Assembly: GCA_003973585.1 (NCBI GenBank)
Contig: QNYN01000213.1
Coordinates: forward strand, 1-8,038
Source of the DNA: Fusobacteriota bacterium
GTDB taxonomy: Bacteria > Fusobacteriota > Fusobacteriia > Fusobacteriales > Fusobacteriaceae
Length of the DNA: 8,038 nt
Reading direction: 5' to 3'
Positions 1 through 6,523 of the stretch are shown here, in pieces. The stretch's first letter is position 1. The number at the start of each line of letters is the position of its first letter. Both the position numbers and the translations under genes were made by a program. The notes beneath the pieces were generated by a model. The model searched no databases. It was given only the letters and a program-made list of their open reading frames with translations, and was not told the DNA's origin.

Positions 1-1
1 A

Positions 2-979
2 TTAAAAGATGGATTTTGGAATGATAAAAACAAAAGTTCTAAAATAATCAAAGAGATGAATATTTTAAAAAATATTGTTAGTCGATATACTGAACTTATG
101 AATCAATGTGATGAAGTTGAAGTTCTTATTGAATTTGTAGAAGCTGGTGAAGAGGATTTTATTGAAGAATTAGATATTAAATTTAAAAATTTAAAAAAGG
201 ATATCGAAACCTTTGATACAGATTTATTACTAGATGGAGAATTTGATGAAAATGGTGCTATCTTTACTATCCATGCAGGTGCTGGTGGAACAGAATCTTG
301 TGACTGGGCTGACATGCTTTATAGGATGTATAGCAGGTGGTTTGCTTCAAAGGGGTACAAGGTAGAAGAACTTGACTTTCAACCTGGAGATACTGTAGGT
401 ATAAAAAGTATTTCTGTTCTTGTTAGTGGACTTCGTGCCTATGGATATTTAAAAGGTGAAAAAGGAGTTCATAGATTAGTTAGAATATCTCCTTTTGATG
501 CTGCTAAAAAAAGACATACTTCTTTTGCTTCTATAGATGTAACACCTGAAATAGATGATACTATTAATATTGAGATTAAACCTAGTGATCTAAAAGTAGA
601 TACTTTTCGATCTGGTGGAGCAGGTGGACAACATGTAAATACTACAGATTCAGCTGTAAGAATGACACATATTCCTACTGGAGTTATAGTGGGATGTCAA
701 AGTGGAAGATCTCAACTACAAAATAGAGAAACAGCATTAAAAATGTTAAAATCTAAATTATTAGAAATAGAAATGAAAAAAAGAGAAGATGAATTAAAAA
801 GATTACACGGTGAACAATCGGATAATAGTTGGGGTAACCAAATTAGATCCTATGTTTTCCAACCTTATACCATGGTAAAAGACCATAGAACTGGAGCTGA
901 AAGTGGAAACATTAAAGCTGTAATGGATGGCGAAATAGACAATTTTATAACTGCATATTTAAGATGGATAAAAAAATAA
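2..979 (+). CDS. prfB: Peptide chain release factor 2, 5'-truncated by the window edge
   Basis: Class I release factor that recognises UAA and UGA stop codons on the ribosome and triggers peptidyl-tRNA hydrolysis. The frame is open from base 2. The 18 codons before the ATG at 56 read [24 protein letters not shown] sequence that aligns with the E. coli RF2 PDVWN region, so the ATG at 56 is an internal methionine. Comparison with E. coli RF2 as I remember it suggests that about 41 N-terminal residues are missing. The RF2-specific SPF anticodon tripeptide is at 488-496 and the catalytic GGQ (within [10 protein letters not shown]) at 623-631. The C-terminal region with [13 protein letters not shown] and KDHRTG is intact and the stop is TAA at 977-979. 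The family's +1 programmed frameshift site, if present, would lie about 50 nt upstream of the window. gltX follows after 20 nt, suggesting co-transcription. The SPF motif distinguishes it from RF1 (PxT). Confidence 0.96.
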   Translation, partial: LKDGFWNDKNKSSKIIKEMNILKNIVSRYTELMNQCDEVEVLIEFVEAGEEDFIEELDIKFKNLKKDIETFDTDLLLDGEFDENGAIFTIHAGAGGTESCDWADMLYRMYSRWFASKGYKVEELDFQPGDTVGIKSISVLVSGLRAYGYLKGEKGVHRLVRISPFDAAKKRHTSFASIDVTPEIDDTINIEIKPSDLKVDTFRSGGAGGQHVNTTDSAVRMTHIPTGVIVGCQSGRSQLQNRETALKMLKSKLLEIEMKKREDELKRLHGEQSDNSWGNQIRSYVFQPYTMVKDHRTGAESGNIKAVMDGEIDNFITAYLRWIKK

Positions 980-983
980 AATT

Positions 984-990
984 AGGAGGA
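984..990 (+). promoter_or_regulatory. Ribosome binding site that fixes the gltX start
   Basis: AGGAGGA lies 9 nt before the ATG at 1000 and immediately after the prfB stop. It rules out the longer in-frame start at 964, which overlaps prfB and whose 12 extra codons would encode this Shine-Dalgarno sequence. Confidence 0.85.
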
Positions 991-999
991 TTATATATT

Positions 1000-2511
1000 A
1001 TGTGTAAAGAAGTAAGAACTAGAATAGCACCTTCTCCAACTGGAGATCCCCATGTAGGAACAGCTTATATAGCTTTATTTAATTTAGCTATGGCAAAAAA
1101 AAATGGAGGTTCTTTTCTACTTAGAATAGAAGATACAGACCAAACTAGATCAACTGCTGATTCAGAAAAACAAATATTTGAAGCTTTAAAATGGTTAGAT
1201 TTGTTTTATGATGAAGGTCCTGATGTAGGTGGAGAATTTGGTCCTTATAGACAGTCTGAAAGATTTGATTTATATGGTAAATATGCCAAAGAATTAGTAG
1301 AAAAAGGTGAAGCTTATTACTGTTTCTGTACTAGAGAAAGATTAGATAAATTAAGAGAAAGACAAAAAGCTATGAAAAAAGCTCCAGGTTATGATGGACA
1401 TTGTAGATCCCTATCAAAGGAAGAAGTTCAAGCTAAATTAGATGCTGGTGAAGAATATGTAATTAGACTTAAAATGCCTTATGATGGTGAAACTGTAATC
1501 AAAGATGTTTTAAGAGGGGAAGTTAGGTTTGAAAATAATAAAATTGATGACCAAGTTTTATTAAAAGCTGACGGATTTCCAACTTATCATTTAGCAAATG
1601 TTGTAGATGATCATTTAATGGGAATTACGCATGTAATTAGAGCTGAAGAGTGGATTGCTTCTACTCCAAAACATATCCAAATGTATAAAGCTTTTGGATG
1701 GGATATGCCTCAATTTGTTCATATGCCATTACTTAGAAATGCTGACAGAACTAAAATTTCAAAAAGAAAAAATCCTGTATCATTAAACTACTATGTAGAA
1801 GAGGGATACTTAAAAGAAGGTATGATTAACTTTTTAGGACTTATGGGATATTCTGTAGGAGACAATAAAGAGATCTTTACTTTAGATGAATTTATAGAAA
1901 CTTTTGATATTACAAGGGTATCATTAGGAGGACCTATCTTTGATTTAGAAAAATTAGGTTGGGTAAATAATCAACATATGAGAATGAAAGATTTAGGGGA
2001 ATTAACAGAGTTAGCTAAAAAATTCTTTGTTGCTAGAGGATTTGTATCAGAAGATGCAGATGAAAAGGAAATAGAAAGATTAAAAAGAGTTATTGAAATT
2101 TTAAGAGAACCTGCTACAACTCTAAAAGAATTAGCAGCTTTAGCTGATATTTATTATGTAGATGAATTCTCATTACCTGAAATAACTGAAGATATGAGTA
2201 ATAAAGCTAAAAAACCTATCCAAAGATTGTATAATGCAATTAAAGGTGAAGATGAAATCAAAGCTATTAAGTTCTTTGTAGAAAAATTAGAAGAAGCTAA
2301 TGAAGAGATTTCTGTAGAAGAGGCTAAAGCTATGCTACAAGCTACTTTAGATGCTATGGGTACTGGCCCTGGTAAAGTATATATGCCACTTAGAGCAGTA
2401 ATAACTGGTCAAGGTAAAGGTGCTGAATTATACAATGTTATTTCTATCATAGGAAAATCTAGAACTTTAGCTAGAATCAATAATATGAATAAGCAATATA
2501 ATATATTTTAA
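1000..2511 (+). CDS. gltX: Glutamyl-tRNA synthetase (class I aminoacyl-tRNA synthetase)
   Basis: Cytoplasmic enzyme that charges tRNA-Glu with glutamate using ATP. The protein is 503 residues, within the usual range for bacterial GluRS. The N-terminal Rossmann catalytic domain begins [18 protein letters not shown], with the HIGH-type motif HVGT at residues 18-21. It is followed by [11 protein letters not shown] and [10 protein letters not shown], both typical of GluRS. The KMSKS-type loop is KISKR at residues 252-256. The C-terminal third (about 330-503) is the helical anticodon-binding region, including [16 protein letters not shown]108, C110 and C135 sit where E. coli GluRS binds zinc, but the fourth E. 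coli ligand position is a serine here and a histidine (H134) lies just before C135 instead, so zinc binding is uncertain. The start is set by the AGGAGGA at 984-990. It is probably co-transcribed with prfB and ends at a terminator beginning 3 nt after the stop. All arginines appear to use AGA/AGG. A GlnRS is less likely from the GPYRQSER and IEDTD context. Confidence 0.96.
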   Translation: MCKEVRTRIAPSPTGDPHVGTAYIALFNLAMAKKNGGSFLLRIEDTDQTRSTADSEKQIFEALKWLDLFYDEGPDVGGEFGPYRQSERFDLYGKYAKELVEKGEAYYCFCTRERLDKLRERQKAMKKAPGYDGHCRSLSKEEVQAKLDAGEEYVIRLKMPYDGETVIKDVLRGEVRFENNKIDDQVLLKADGFPTYHLANVVDDHLMGITHVIRAEEWIASTPKHIQMYKAFGWDMPQFVHMPLLRNADRTKISKRKNPVSLNYYVEEGYLKEGMINFLGLMGYSVGDNKEIFTLDEFIETFDITRVSLGGPIFDLEKLGWVNNQHMRMKDLGELTELAKKFFVARGFVSEDADEKEIERLKRVIEILREPATTLKELAALADIYYVDEFSLPEITEDMSNKAKKPIQRLYNAIKGEDEIKAIKFFVEKLEEANEEISVEEAKAMLQATLDAMGTGPGKVYMPLRAVITGQGKGAELYNVISIIGKSRTLARINNMNKQYNIF

Positions 2512-2513
2512 AT

Positions 2514-2541
2514 AAAAATCCCCAAATTCGGGGATTTTTTT
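2514..2541 (+). terminator. Intrinsic terminator of prfB-gltX
   Basis: The arms AAAAATCCCC (2514-2523) and GGGGATTTTT (2530-2539) pair perfectly around the 6-nt loop AAATTC, and a run of T continues to 2541. The hairpin starts 2 nt after the gltX stop. The A-run on the left arm means it could also act on transcripts from the minus strand, but nagE has its own hairpin first. Confidence 0.92.
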
Positions 2542-2563
2542 ATTTTATATAATTTTTTATAAT

Positions 2564-2595
2564 AAAATAGAGGAGAACCTTCAGGCTCCCCTCTA
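2564..2595 (-). terminator. Intrinsic terminator of nagE
   Basis: The inverted repeat is TAGAGGAGAACC (2568-2579) and GGCTCCCCTCTA (2584-2595) with a 4-nt loop. Read as plus-strand RNA it has two A-C mismatches. Read as minus-strand RNA those two positions become G-U wobbles, so all 12 pairs form. On the minus strand it is followed by TTTTATT. Both facts assign it to nagE, whose stop is 15 nt before the hairpin. Confidence 0.88.
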
Positions 2596-2609
2596 ATAAT
2601 TTTTATTAA

Positions 2610-4043
2610 TTACTTAACTAATTTCTTTAATTCTTCATAAACAAATTGTACATGTGGTCCAACTATTACTTGAACAGAAGTTTTTCCTGGTGTTAATACT
2701 CCAGAAGTTATCTTCTTAATTTTACCTTTTTGAACTACCTCTTGATCTTTTACTTCTAATCTTAATCTTGTAGCACAGTGATCGATATCAACTAAGTTAT
2801 CTGCTCCTCCAAGGTATTCTAATAATAATTTAGCTGCTTCAGTATGAGATGTAGGAGCTGTATCTTCCTCATCATCGTCTTCATCTGCATCTTCTCTACC
2901 TGGAGTTTTTAAATCAAATTTAGTGATTATAGCTACAAATAGAACATAATATACAACCATGAATACTAAACCTTGAACAATTAACATATAAGGTTTGTTA
3001 GCTAATTTAGTTCCTGAAGATAGGATAAAGTCAACTAATCCTCCTGAGAATCCAAATCCTGCGATCCAGTGCATTGATGCTGCAATATATAAAGATAATC
3101 CAGTTAATATAGCATGAATTAAGTATAATCCAGGAGCTAAGAACATAAATGAGAATTCTAATGGCTCAGTTACTCCTGTAAAGAATGTTGTAAATCCTGC
3201 TGCTAACATTATTGAAGAGATTTTTGCTCTATTTTCAGGCTTTGCAGTTTTAACAAATGCTGCTGCTACTCCTACTAATCCAAACATCATAATAGGGAAG
3301 AATCCAGCCATGTACATTCCTGTTACACCTTTTGTTCCTGTTCCAGCCCAGAAATTTCCTAAGTCATTTATTCCTGCTACATCAAACCAGAATACTGCGT
3401 TTAGTGCATGGTGTAGTCCTACTGGAATTAATAATCTATTTAAGAATCCATAAAGACCTGCTCCAATTGCTCCCATACCTGCAATTGTAGTTCCGAATGT
3501 AACTAATCCTCCAAATAATACAGGCCAAGCATACATTAATATAAATGCTATAACTATCATAGTTGCTGCAACTAAGATAGGAACTAATCTTCTTCCTGAG
3601 AAGAATGAAAGTGCCTTATGTAATTCTACACTTTTAAACTTGTTGTATAAAGTTGCAGAAACAACACCGACTAATATACCAATAAATGGATTATTAATCT
3701 TTAAAAATGCATTAGATACTTCTGAAGGATCTATATGTTGAATTTGTGCAACAGCAGCAGGTGATAATAAAGTTGTTAATACTTTAAAACCTACTAAACC
3801 AGCTAATGCAGCTGCTCCATTCTTATCCTTTGACATACCAAAAGCAATACCAACAGCAAATAAAATAGGGATATTATCAATAATTGCAGAACCTGCTTTT
3901 ATTAATATAGCCGCTGTAGAACTATTTGCACCCCAACCAGTTGGGTCTACCCAATAACCAATACCCATTAAAATTGCTGCTGCAGGTAATACTGCTACAG
4001 GAACCATAATAGCTTTTCCAATTTTTTGTAAAAATTTGAACAT
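2610..4043 (-). CDS. nagE: PTS N-acetylglucosamine transporter, EIICB
   Basis: Membrane permease of the phosphotransferase system that imports a sugar and phosphorylates it, here most likely GlcNAc to GlcNAc-6-phosphate. The 477-residue protein starts MFKFLQKIGKAIMVPVAVLP. The multi-spanning EIIC domain (about 1-375) contains the GLHHALN motif (histidines 211-212) and GVTEPLEF (290-297), the conserved sugar-binding motif of the glucose/GlcNAc superfamily. A strongly acidic linker (384-394, ten of eleven residues D or E) leads to the EIIB domain (about 400-477), whose phosphocysteine is C423 in DHCATRLRL. No EIIA domain is present, so a separate EIIA must supply phosphate. AAGGAGG at 4050-4056 is 6 nt from the ATG at 4043 and only 3 nt from the preceding ATG at 4046, so 4043 is preferred. 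GlcNAc specificity over glucose rests mainly on divergence from nagB and neighbouring nagA; it is an inference of good but not full certainty. Confidence 0.9.
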   Translation of the reverse strand: MFKFLQKIGKAIMVPVAVLPAAAILMGIGYWVDPTGWGANSSTAAILIKAGSAIIDNIPILFAVGIAFGMSKDKNGAAALAGLVGFKVLTTLLSPAAVAQIQHIDPSEVSNAFLKINNPFIGILVGVVSATLYNKFKSVELHKALSFFSGRRLVPILVAATMIVIAFILMYAWPVLFGGLVTFGTTIAGMGAIGAGLYGFLNRLLIPVGLHHALNAVFWFDVAGINDLGNFWAGTGTKGVTGMYMAGFFPIMMFGLVGVAAAFVKTAKPENRAKISSIMLAAGFTTFFTGVTEPLEFSFMFLAPGLYLIHAILTGLSLYIAASMHWIAGFGFSGGLVDFILSSGTKLANKPYMLIVQGLVFMVVYYVLFVAIITKFDLKTPGREDADEDDDEEDTAPTSHTEAAKLLLEYLGGADNLVDIDHCATRLRLEVKDQEVVQKGKIKKITSGVLTPGKTSVQVIVGPHVQFVYEELKKLVK

Positions 4044-4049
4044 CATTTT

Positions 4050-4056
4050 CCTCCTT
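4050..4056 (-). promoter_or_regulatory. Ribosome binding site that fixes the nagE start
   Basis: Minus-strand AAGGAGG precedes two consecutive ATG codons at 4046 and 4043. Spacing favours the second. It also excludes the in-frame ATG at 4085, whose 14 extra codons (basic, MKCNKLISYLRRK) would contain this Shine-Dalgarno sequence. Confidence 0.8.
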
Positions 4057-4092
4057 AAGTAAGATATTAATTTATTACATTTCAATCATAGC

Positions 4093-4121
4093 AGTCTACT
4101 TTATTTATTTTTTATAATCAA
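4093..4121 (-). promoter_or_regulatory. Possible nagE promoter
   Basis: On the minus strand TTGATT (4121-4116), a 17-nt spacer and TAGACT (4098-4093) match the sigma-70-type consensus at 4/6 and 4/6. An alternative -10 is TATGAT at 4090-4085, but it lacks a recognisable -35. Both are weak, in contrast to the divergent nagB promoter, so placement is tentative. Confidence 0.3.
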
Positions 4122-4167
4122 ATTATTCCCCTTAATTCCTAATAAAATTACTGCTAATAAATACAAA

Positions 4168-4220
4168 TGAAATATTTTTAGTATTTTTATGTGAAATAAA
4201 TTGACAAGTTCCTCATTTCA
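4168..4220. promoter_or_regulatory. Candidate operator: spaced TGAAAT boxes in the nagE-nagB gap
   Basis: TGAAATA occurs at 4168-4174 and again at 4192-4198, 24 nt apart. The inverse ATTTCA follows at 4215-4220, so TGAAAT/ATTTCA flank the nagB -35 box as a hexamer inverted repeat with a 17-nt spacer. A fourth copy, CATTTCA, is at 4078-4084 in the nagE leader. The second box also forms TATTT-N7-AAATA (4182-4198). GlcNAc operons are commonly controlled by ROK-family (NagC) or GntR-family (NagR) repressors. No regulator gene is in the window and AT-rich DNA yields such hexamers by chance, so this is inference. Confidence 0.35.
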
Positions 4221-4229
4221 AACTATAAT
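4201..4229 (+). promoter_or_regulatory. nagB promoter, perfect sigma-70-type consensus
   Basis: TTGACA (4201-4206), a 17-nt spacer and TATAAT (4224-4229) match the housekeeping consensus at all twelve positions. Transcription would start near 4235-4237, giving a leader of about 35 nt. The leader contains an AT-only palindrome, ATTTAA-TATT-TTAAAT (4243-4258), just before the ribosome binding site. Confidence 0.9.
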
Positions 4230-4258
4230 TTGTTATGAAAAAATTTAATATTTTAAAT

Positions 4259-4263
4259 GGAGG
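4259..4263 (+). promoter_or_regulatory. Ribosome binding site that fixes the nagB start
   Basis: GGAGG lies 8 nt before the ATG at 4272. The upstream in-frame ATG at 4257 overlaps this site and would add MEEIY, which has no counterpart in NagB proteins, so 4272 is the start. Confidence 0.85.
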
Positions 4264-4271
4264 AAATTTAT

Positions 4272-5102
4272 ATGAGAGTAATAATCACAGAAAAGAACAT
4301 TGGAGATTGGGCAGCATGCTATGTAGCAAACAAGATATTAGAAGCTAAACCTACAGAGGATAAACCTTTTGTTTTAGGATTACCTACAGGATCTACTCCT
4401 TTAGCAATGTATAAAAGATTAATTCAATTTTATAAAGATGGTATTTTAGACTTTACTAATGTTGTATCTTTTAATATGGACGAATATGTAGGATTAGATA
4501 AAGACCATCCTCAAAGTTATCATTATTTCATGCATGAAAATTTCTTTAATCACATAAATATGAAGCCAGAAAACATCAATATCCTAGATGGAATGGCTAC
4601 TGATTATAAGGCTGAATGTCAAAGATTTGAAGATAAAATGAAAGCTATAGGTGGAATAGACTTATTTTTAGGTGGTATTGGTCCAGATGGTCATATTGCA
4701 TTTAACGAACCAGGTTCTTCTCTTACTTCTAGAACTAGAGATAAAGAATTAACTCACGATACTATCGTTGCAAACTCTAGATTCTTCGATGGAGATGTAA
4801 ATAAAGTACCTAAGTTATCATTAACAGTTGGTGTTGGAACTATCTTAGATGCTAAAGAAGTATTAATCATGGTAAATGGTCATCATAAAGCTAGAGCTCT
4901 TAAGCAAGGTGTAGAAGAAGGTATCAATCACATGTGGACAATTTCAGCTTTACAATTACATGAAAAAGGAATTATTGTTTCTGATGAAGCAGCTACAGCT
5001 GAATTAAAAGTTGGAACTTATAGATATTTCAAAGATATTGAAAAAGACAACTTAGATACTGATAAAATGATAGAAGAATTATATGCAAGAGTAAAAAAAT
5101 AA
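4272..5102 (+). CDS. nagB: Glucosamine-6-phosphate deaminase
   Basis: Cytoplasmic enzyme that converts glucosamine-6-phosphate to fructose-6-phosphate and ammonia, the last step of GlcNAc breakdown before glycolysis. The protein is 276 residues, slightly longer than E. coli NagB (266), and it aligns with that protein along its whole length with a two-residue offset. The phosphate-binding loop is GLPTGSTP at about 36-43. The NMDEY motif gives catalytic D70, and [11 protein letters not shown] gives D139, H141 and E146, matching E. coli D72, D141, H143 and E148. Residues for allosteric GlcNAc6P binding in E. coli (S151, R158, K160, Y254) also appear kept (S149, R156, K158 and the Y of RYF), so allosteric hexameric behaviour is plausible. 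It has a full-consensus promoter and a strong Shine-Dalgarno sequence. nagA follows after a 182-nt gap that contains an inverted-repeat element. Confidence 0.97.
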   Translation: MRVIITEKNIGDWAACYVANKILEAKPTEDKPFVLGLPTGSTPLAMYKRLIQFYKDGILDFTNVVSFNMDEYVGLDKDHPQSYHYFMHENFFNHINMKPENINILDGMATDYKAECQRFEDKMKAIGGIDLFLGGIGPDGHIAFNEPGSSLTSRTRDKELTHDTIVANSRFFDGDVNKVPKLSLTVGVGTILDAKEVLIMVNGHHKARALKQGVEEGINHMWTISALQLHEKGIIVSDEAATAELKVGTYRYFKDIEKDNLDTDKMIEELYARVKK

Positions 5103-5113
5103 TAATATTTTTT

Positions 5114-5260
5114 GACACAGATAACACAGATAAAAAAATAAACGAATACAGATAAAGCTTAATATATAAAATAGAAGATAGAGTATTTTACAGTTTTCTA
5201 ATGTTTATAGTTTCCTTTAATACTGATTATTCTGTTTATTTTTTCTGTGAAATCTGTGTT
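5114..5260. repeat. Imperfect inverted-repeat element between nagB and nagA (MITE- or REP-like)
   Basis: The gap between nagB and nagA is nearly filled by an element whose ends are a perfect 8-bp inverted repeat, ACACAGAT (5115-5122) and ATCTGTGT (5252-5259). Pairing continues inward with small gaps: CACAGA, an A-run and AAATAAAC of the left arm (5126-5143) match the reverse complement of 5234-5249, then GAAT and CAG. The arms reach roughly 45-50 bp each, and an inner TAGAA/TTCTA pair (5172-5176, 5196-5200) lies near the centre. Inside the left arm ACACAGATA is tandemly repeated (5115-5123, 5124-5132), with ACAGATA again at 5148-5154. The right arm carries matching TCTGTG copies. No reading frame of note is present. 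Flanking ATTTTT at 5107-5112 and 5263-5268 might be a target duplication but is low-complexity. It could be a dispersed repeat, an RNA structure or both. Confidence 0.7.
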
Positions 5261-5284
5261 TAATTTTTAAAAGGAGATGGAATT

Positions 5285-6421
5285 ATGTACGCATTAGTAA
5301 ATGGTAGAATTTTTGATGGAGAAAATACTTTATTTAATAGGGTTGTAATTATTGATGGAAAAAATATAAAGGATATTATAAAATTAGAAGAATTGGATGA
5401 AAAATATCCAAATATTGAAAAAAAAGATGTTAAAGGAAATTTAATTGCACCTGCATTTATCGATTTACAACTTAATGGTTGTGGTGGAGTTTTAGTAAAT
5501 GATGATGTATCTGTAGAAACTTTTAAAGTTATGAATGAAACAAATATTAAATATGGATGTACTTTATTTACTCCTACTTTAATAACTTGTCCTGATGAAA
5601 AAATCGAAGATGCACTAAAAGTTATGGATGAAATTGAAGATTTAGAAGAATTAGGAGTATTAGGATTACATATTGAAGGTCCTTATATTTCTGTAGAGAA
5701 AAAAGGAACTCATAGAGAAGATTATATCAGAGTTATGTCTGATGAAATCATGGAAAAAATAGCAAAATCAAAAACTGCTATCTTTACATTAGCTCCTGAA
5801 AATGCAAAACCTGAGCATATTGAATTATTAGCAAAAAATGGAATAAAGGTAGCTTTAGGACATACTAATGCCACTTATGAACAAGTTTCAGAAAAAAAAC
5901 CTTATGGAATTTCTTTAGTTACTCACCTTTACAATGGTATGAGTTCATTTACACATAGAGAACCTGGAGTAGTTGGTGCTGTTCTTGATTCAAATGACTT
6001 ATATGCTGGTATTATCGTTGATGGTTTCCACTGTCACTATGCTAGTGTTAGAATTGCCATTGAAGCATTAGGAGAAAAATTATACCTAGTTACAGATGCT
6101 GCATCTCCTGCAGGTACTGATATGCCTGAATTTATGTTTGAAGGGAAAAGATGTTTCCACAAAGATGGACAACTAAGAAATGAAGCTGGAGACTTAGCAG
6201 GATCGGTTTTAACTATGGATCAAGGAGTTAGAAACTTAGTAGAACATGTAGGAATTTCTTTAGAAGAAGCTCTTAGAATGGCATCTTTATATCCTGCAAA
6301 GGCAGTAAATATTGATAATAGATACGGAAGAATTAAACCTGGACATATTGCAGACTTAGTTGTTTTAGATGAAAAAATTGAGTTAGTAGATGTGATTGTA
6401 AAAGGAATTAGCAGAAGATAA
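5285..6421 (+). CDS. nagA: N-acetylglucosamine-6-phosphate deacetylase
   Basis: Amidohydrolase-superfamily enzyme that removes acetate from GlcNAc-6-phosphate, making the GlcN6P used by NagB. The protein is 378 residues, normal for the family. The first metal-site segment is FIDLQLNGCGG, with Q62 and N64 in place of the HxH pair seen in many amidohydrolases. This is the pattern of E. coli NagA, which works with one main metal. The remaining active-site residues are E131 in HIEGPY, H193 in GHTNA, H214 in THLYNGM and the catalytic aspartate D271 in LVTDAASPAG. The C-terminus (GRIKPGHIADLVVLDE) is the usual closing strand of the small beta domain. AAGGAG at 5271-5276 is 8 nt before the ATG. No convincing separate promoter is seen in the preceding gap, so transcription probably comes from the nagB promoter through the repeat element. 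A terminator follows. Confidence 0.96.
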   Translation: MYALVNGRIFDGENTLFNRVVIIDGKNIKDIIKLEELDEKYPNIEKKDVKGNLIAPAFIDLQLNGCGGVLVNDDVSVETFKVMNETNIKYGCTLFTPTLITCPDEKIEDALKVMDEIEDLEELGVLGLHIEGPYISVEKKGTHREDYIRVMSDEIMEKIAKSKTAIFTLAPENAKPEHIELLAKNGIKVALGHTNATYEQVSEKKPYGISLVTHLYNGMSSFTHREPGVVGAVLDSNDLYAGIIVDGFHCHYASVRIAIEALGEKLYLVTDAASPAGTDMPEFMFEGKRCFHKDGQLRNEAGDLAGSVLTMDQGVRNLVEHVGISLEEALRMASLYPAKAVNIDNRYGRIKPGHIADLVVLDEKIELVDVIVKGISRR

Positions 6422-6435
6422 AATAAATAATTTTT

Positions 6436-6458
6436 AACCCCCTATTTTGGGGGTTTTT
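6436..6458 (+). terminator. Intrinsic terminator of nagBA
   Basis: The arms AACCCCC (6436-6442) and GGGGGTT (6449-6455) enclose the 6-nt loop TATTTT, and the T-run continues to 6458. It sits 14 nt after the nagA stop and just before the citC promoter. Confidence 0.9.
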
Positions 6459-6459
6459 A

Positions 6460-6488
6460 TTTACACTAATTTTTTTCTATGGTATATT
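6460..6488 (+). promoter_or_regulatory. citC promoter
   Basis: TTTACA (6460-6465), a 17-nt spacer and TATATT (6483-6488) match the sigma-70-type consensus at 5/6 in each box. Transcription would start near 6495, giving a leader of about 30 nt that contains AAGGGGA (6512-6518) before the citC ATG. Its position directly after the nagBA terminator makes the citrate genes a separate transcription unit. Confidence 0.75.
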
Positions 6489-6523
6489 AAATTTAAGAAA
6501 AATAAACTAAAAAGGGGAATTTT

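Noticed and set aside
211..216. CTTTGA string inside prfB resembling the RF2 frameshift site
   Set aside because: In the real frame it reads ACC TTT GAT, with no zero-frame TGA and no Shine-Dalgarno-like element close before it. It also lies well past the position where the family's frameshift occurs.
103..315. Minus-strand 70-codon open frame inside prfB
   Set aside because: It is an antisense shadow of a well-conserved gene. The serine-rich low-complexity product has no recognisable domain.
964..999. Longer gltX start overlapping prfB
   Set aside because: The additional 12 codons contain the gltX Shine-Dalgarno sequence, and the GluRS family begins near the ATG at 1000.
4044..4085. Longer nagE start at 4085
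   Set aside because: It would place the AAGGAGG site inside the coding region and add a basic leader not typical of the permease family.
5112..5140. TTGACA at 5112-5117 as the -35 box of a nagA promoter
   Set aside because: The bases 17 nt downstream read AAAATA, a poor -10. It lies at the edge of the inverted-repeat element and 167 nt before nagA. A weak promoter cannot be excluded.
5115..5154. Short repeats as a CRISPR array
   Set aside because: The units are only 7-9 bp, two are directly abutting with no spacer, and there are no cas genes.
5103..5284. Riboswitch or small gene in the nagB-nagA gap
   Set aside because: No known riboswitch core was recognised, there is no open frame with a ribosome binding site, and the inverted repeat explains nearly all of the sequence.
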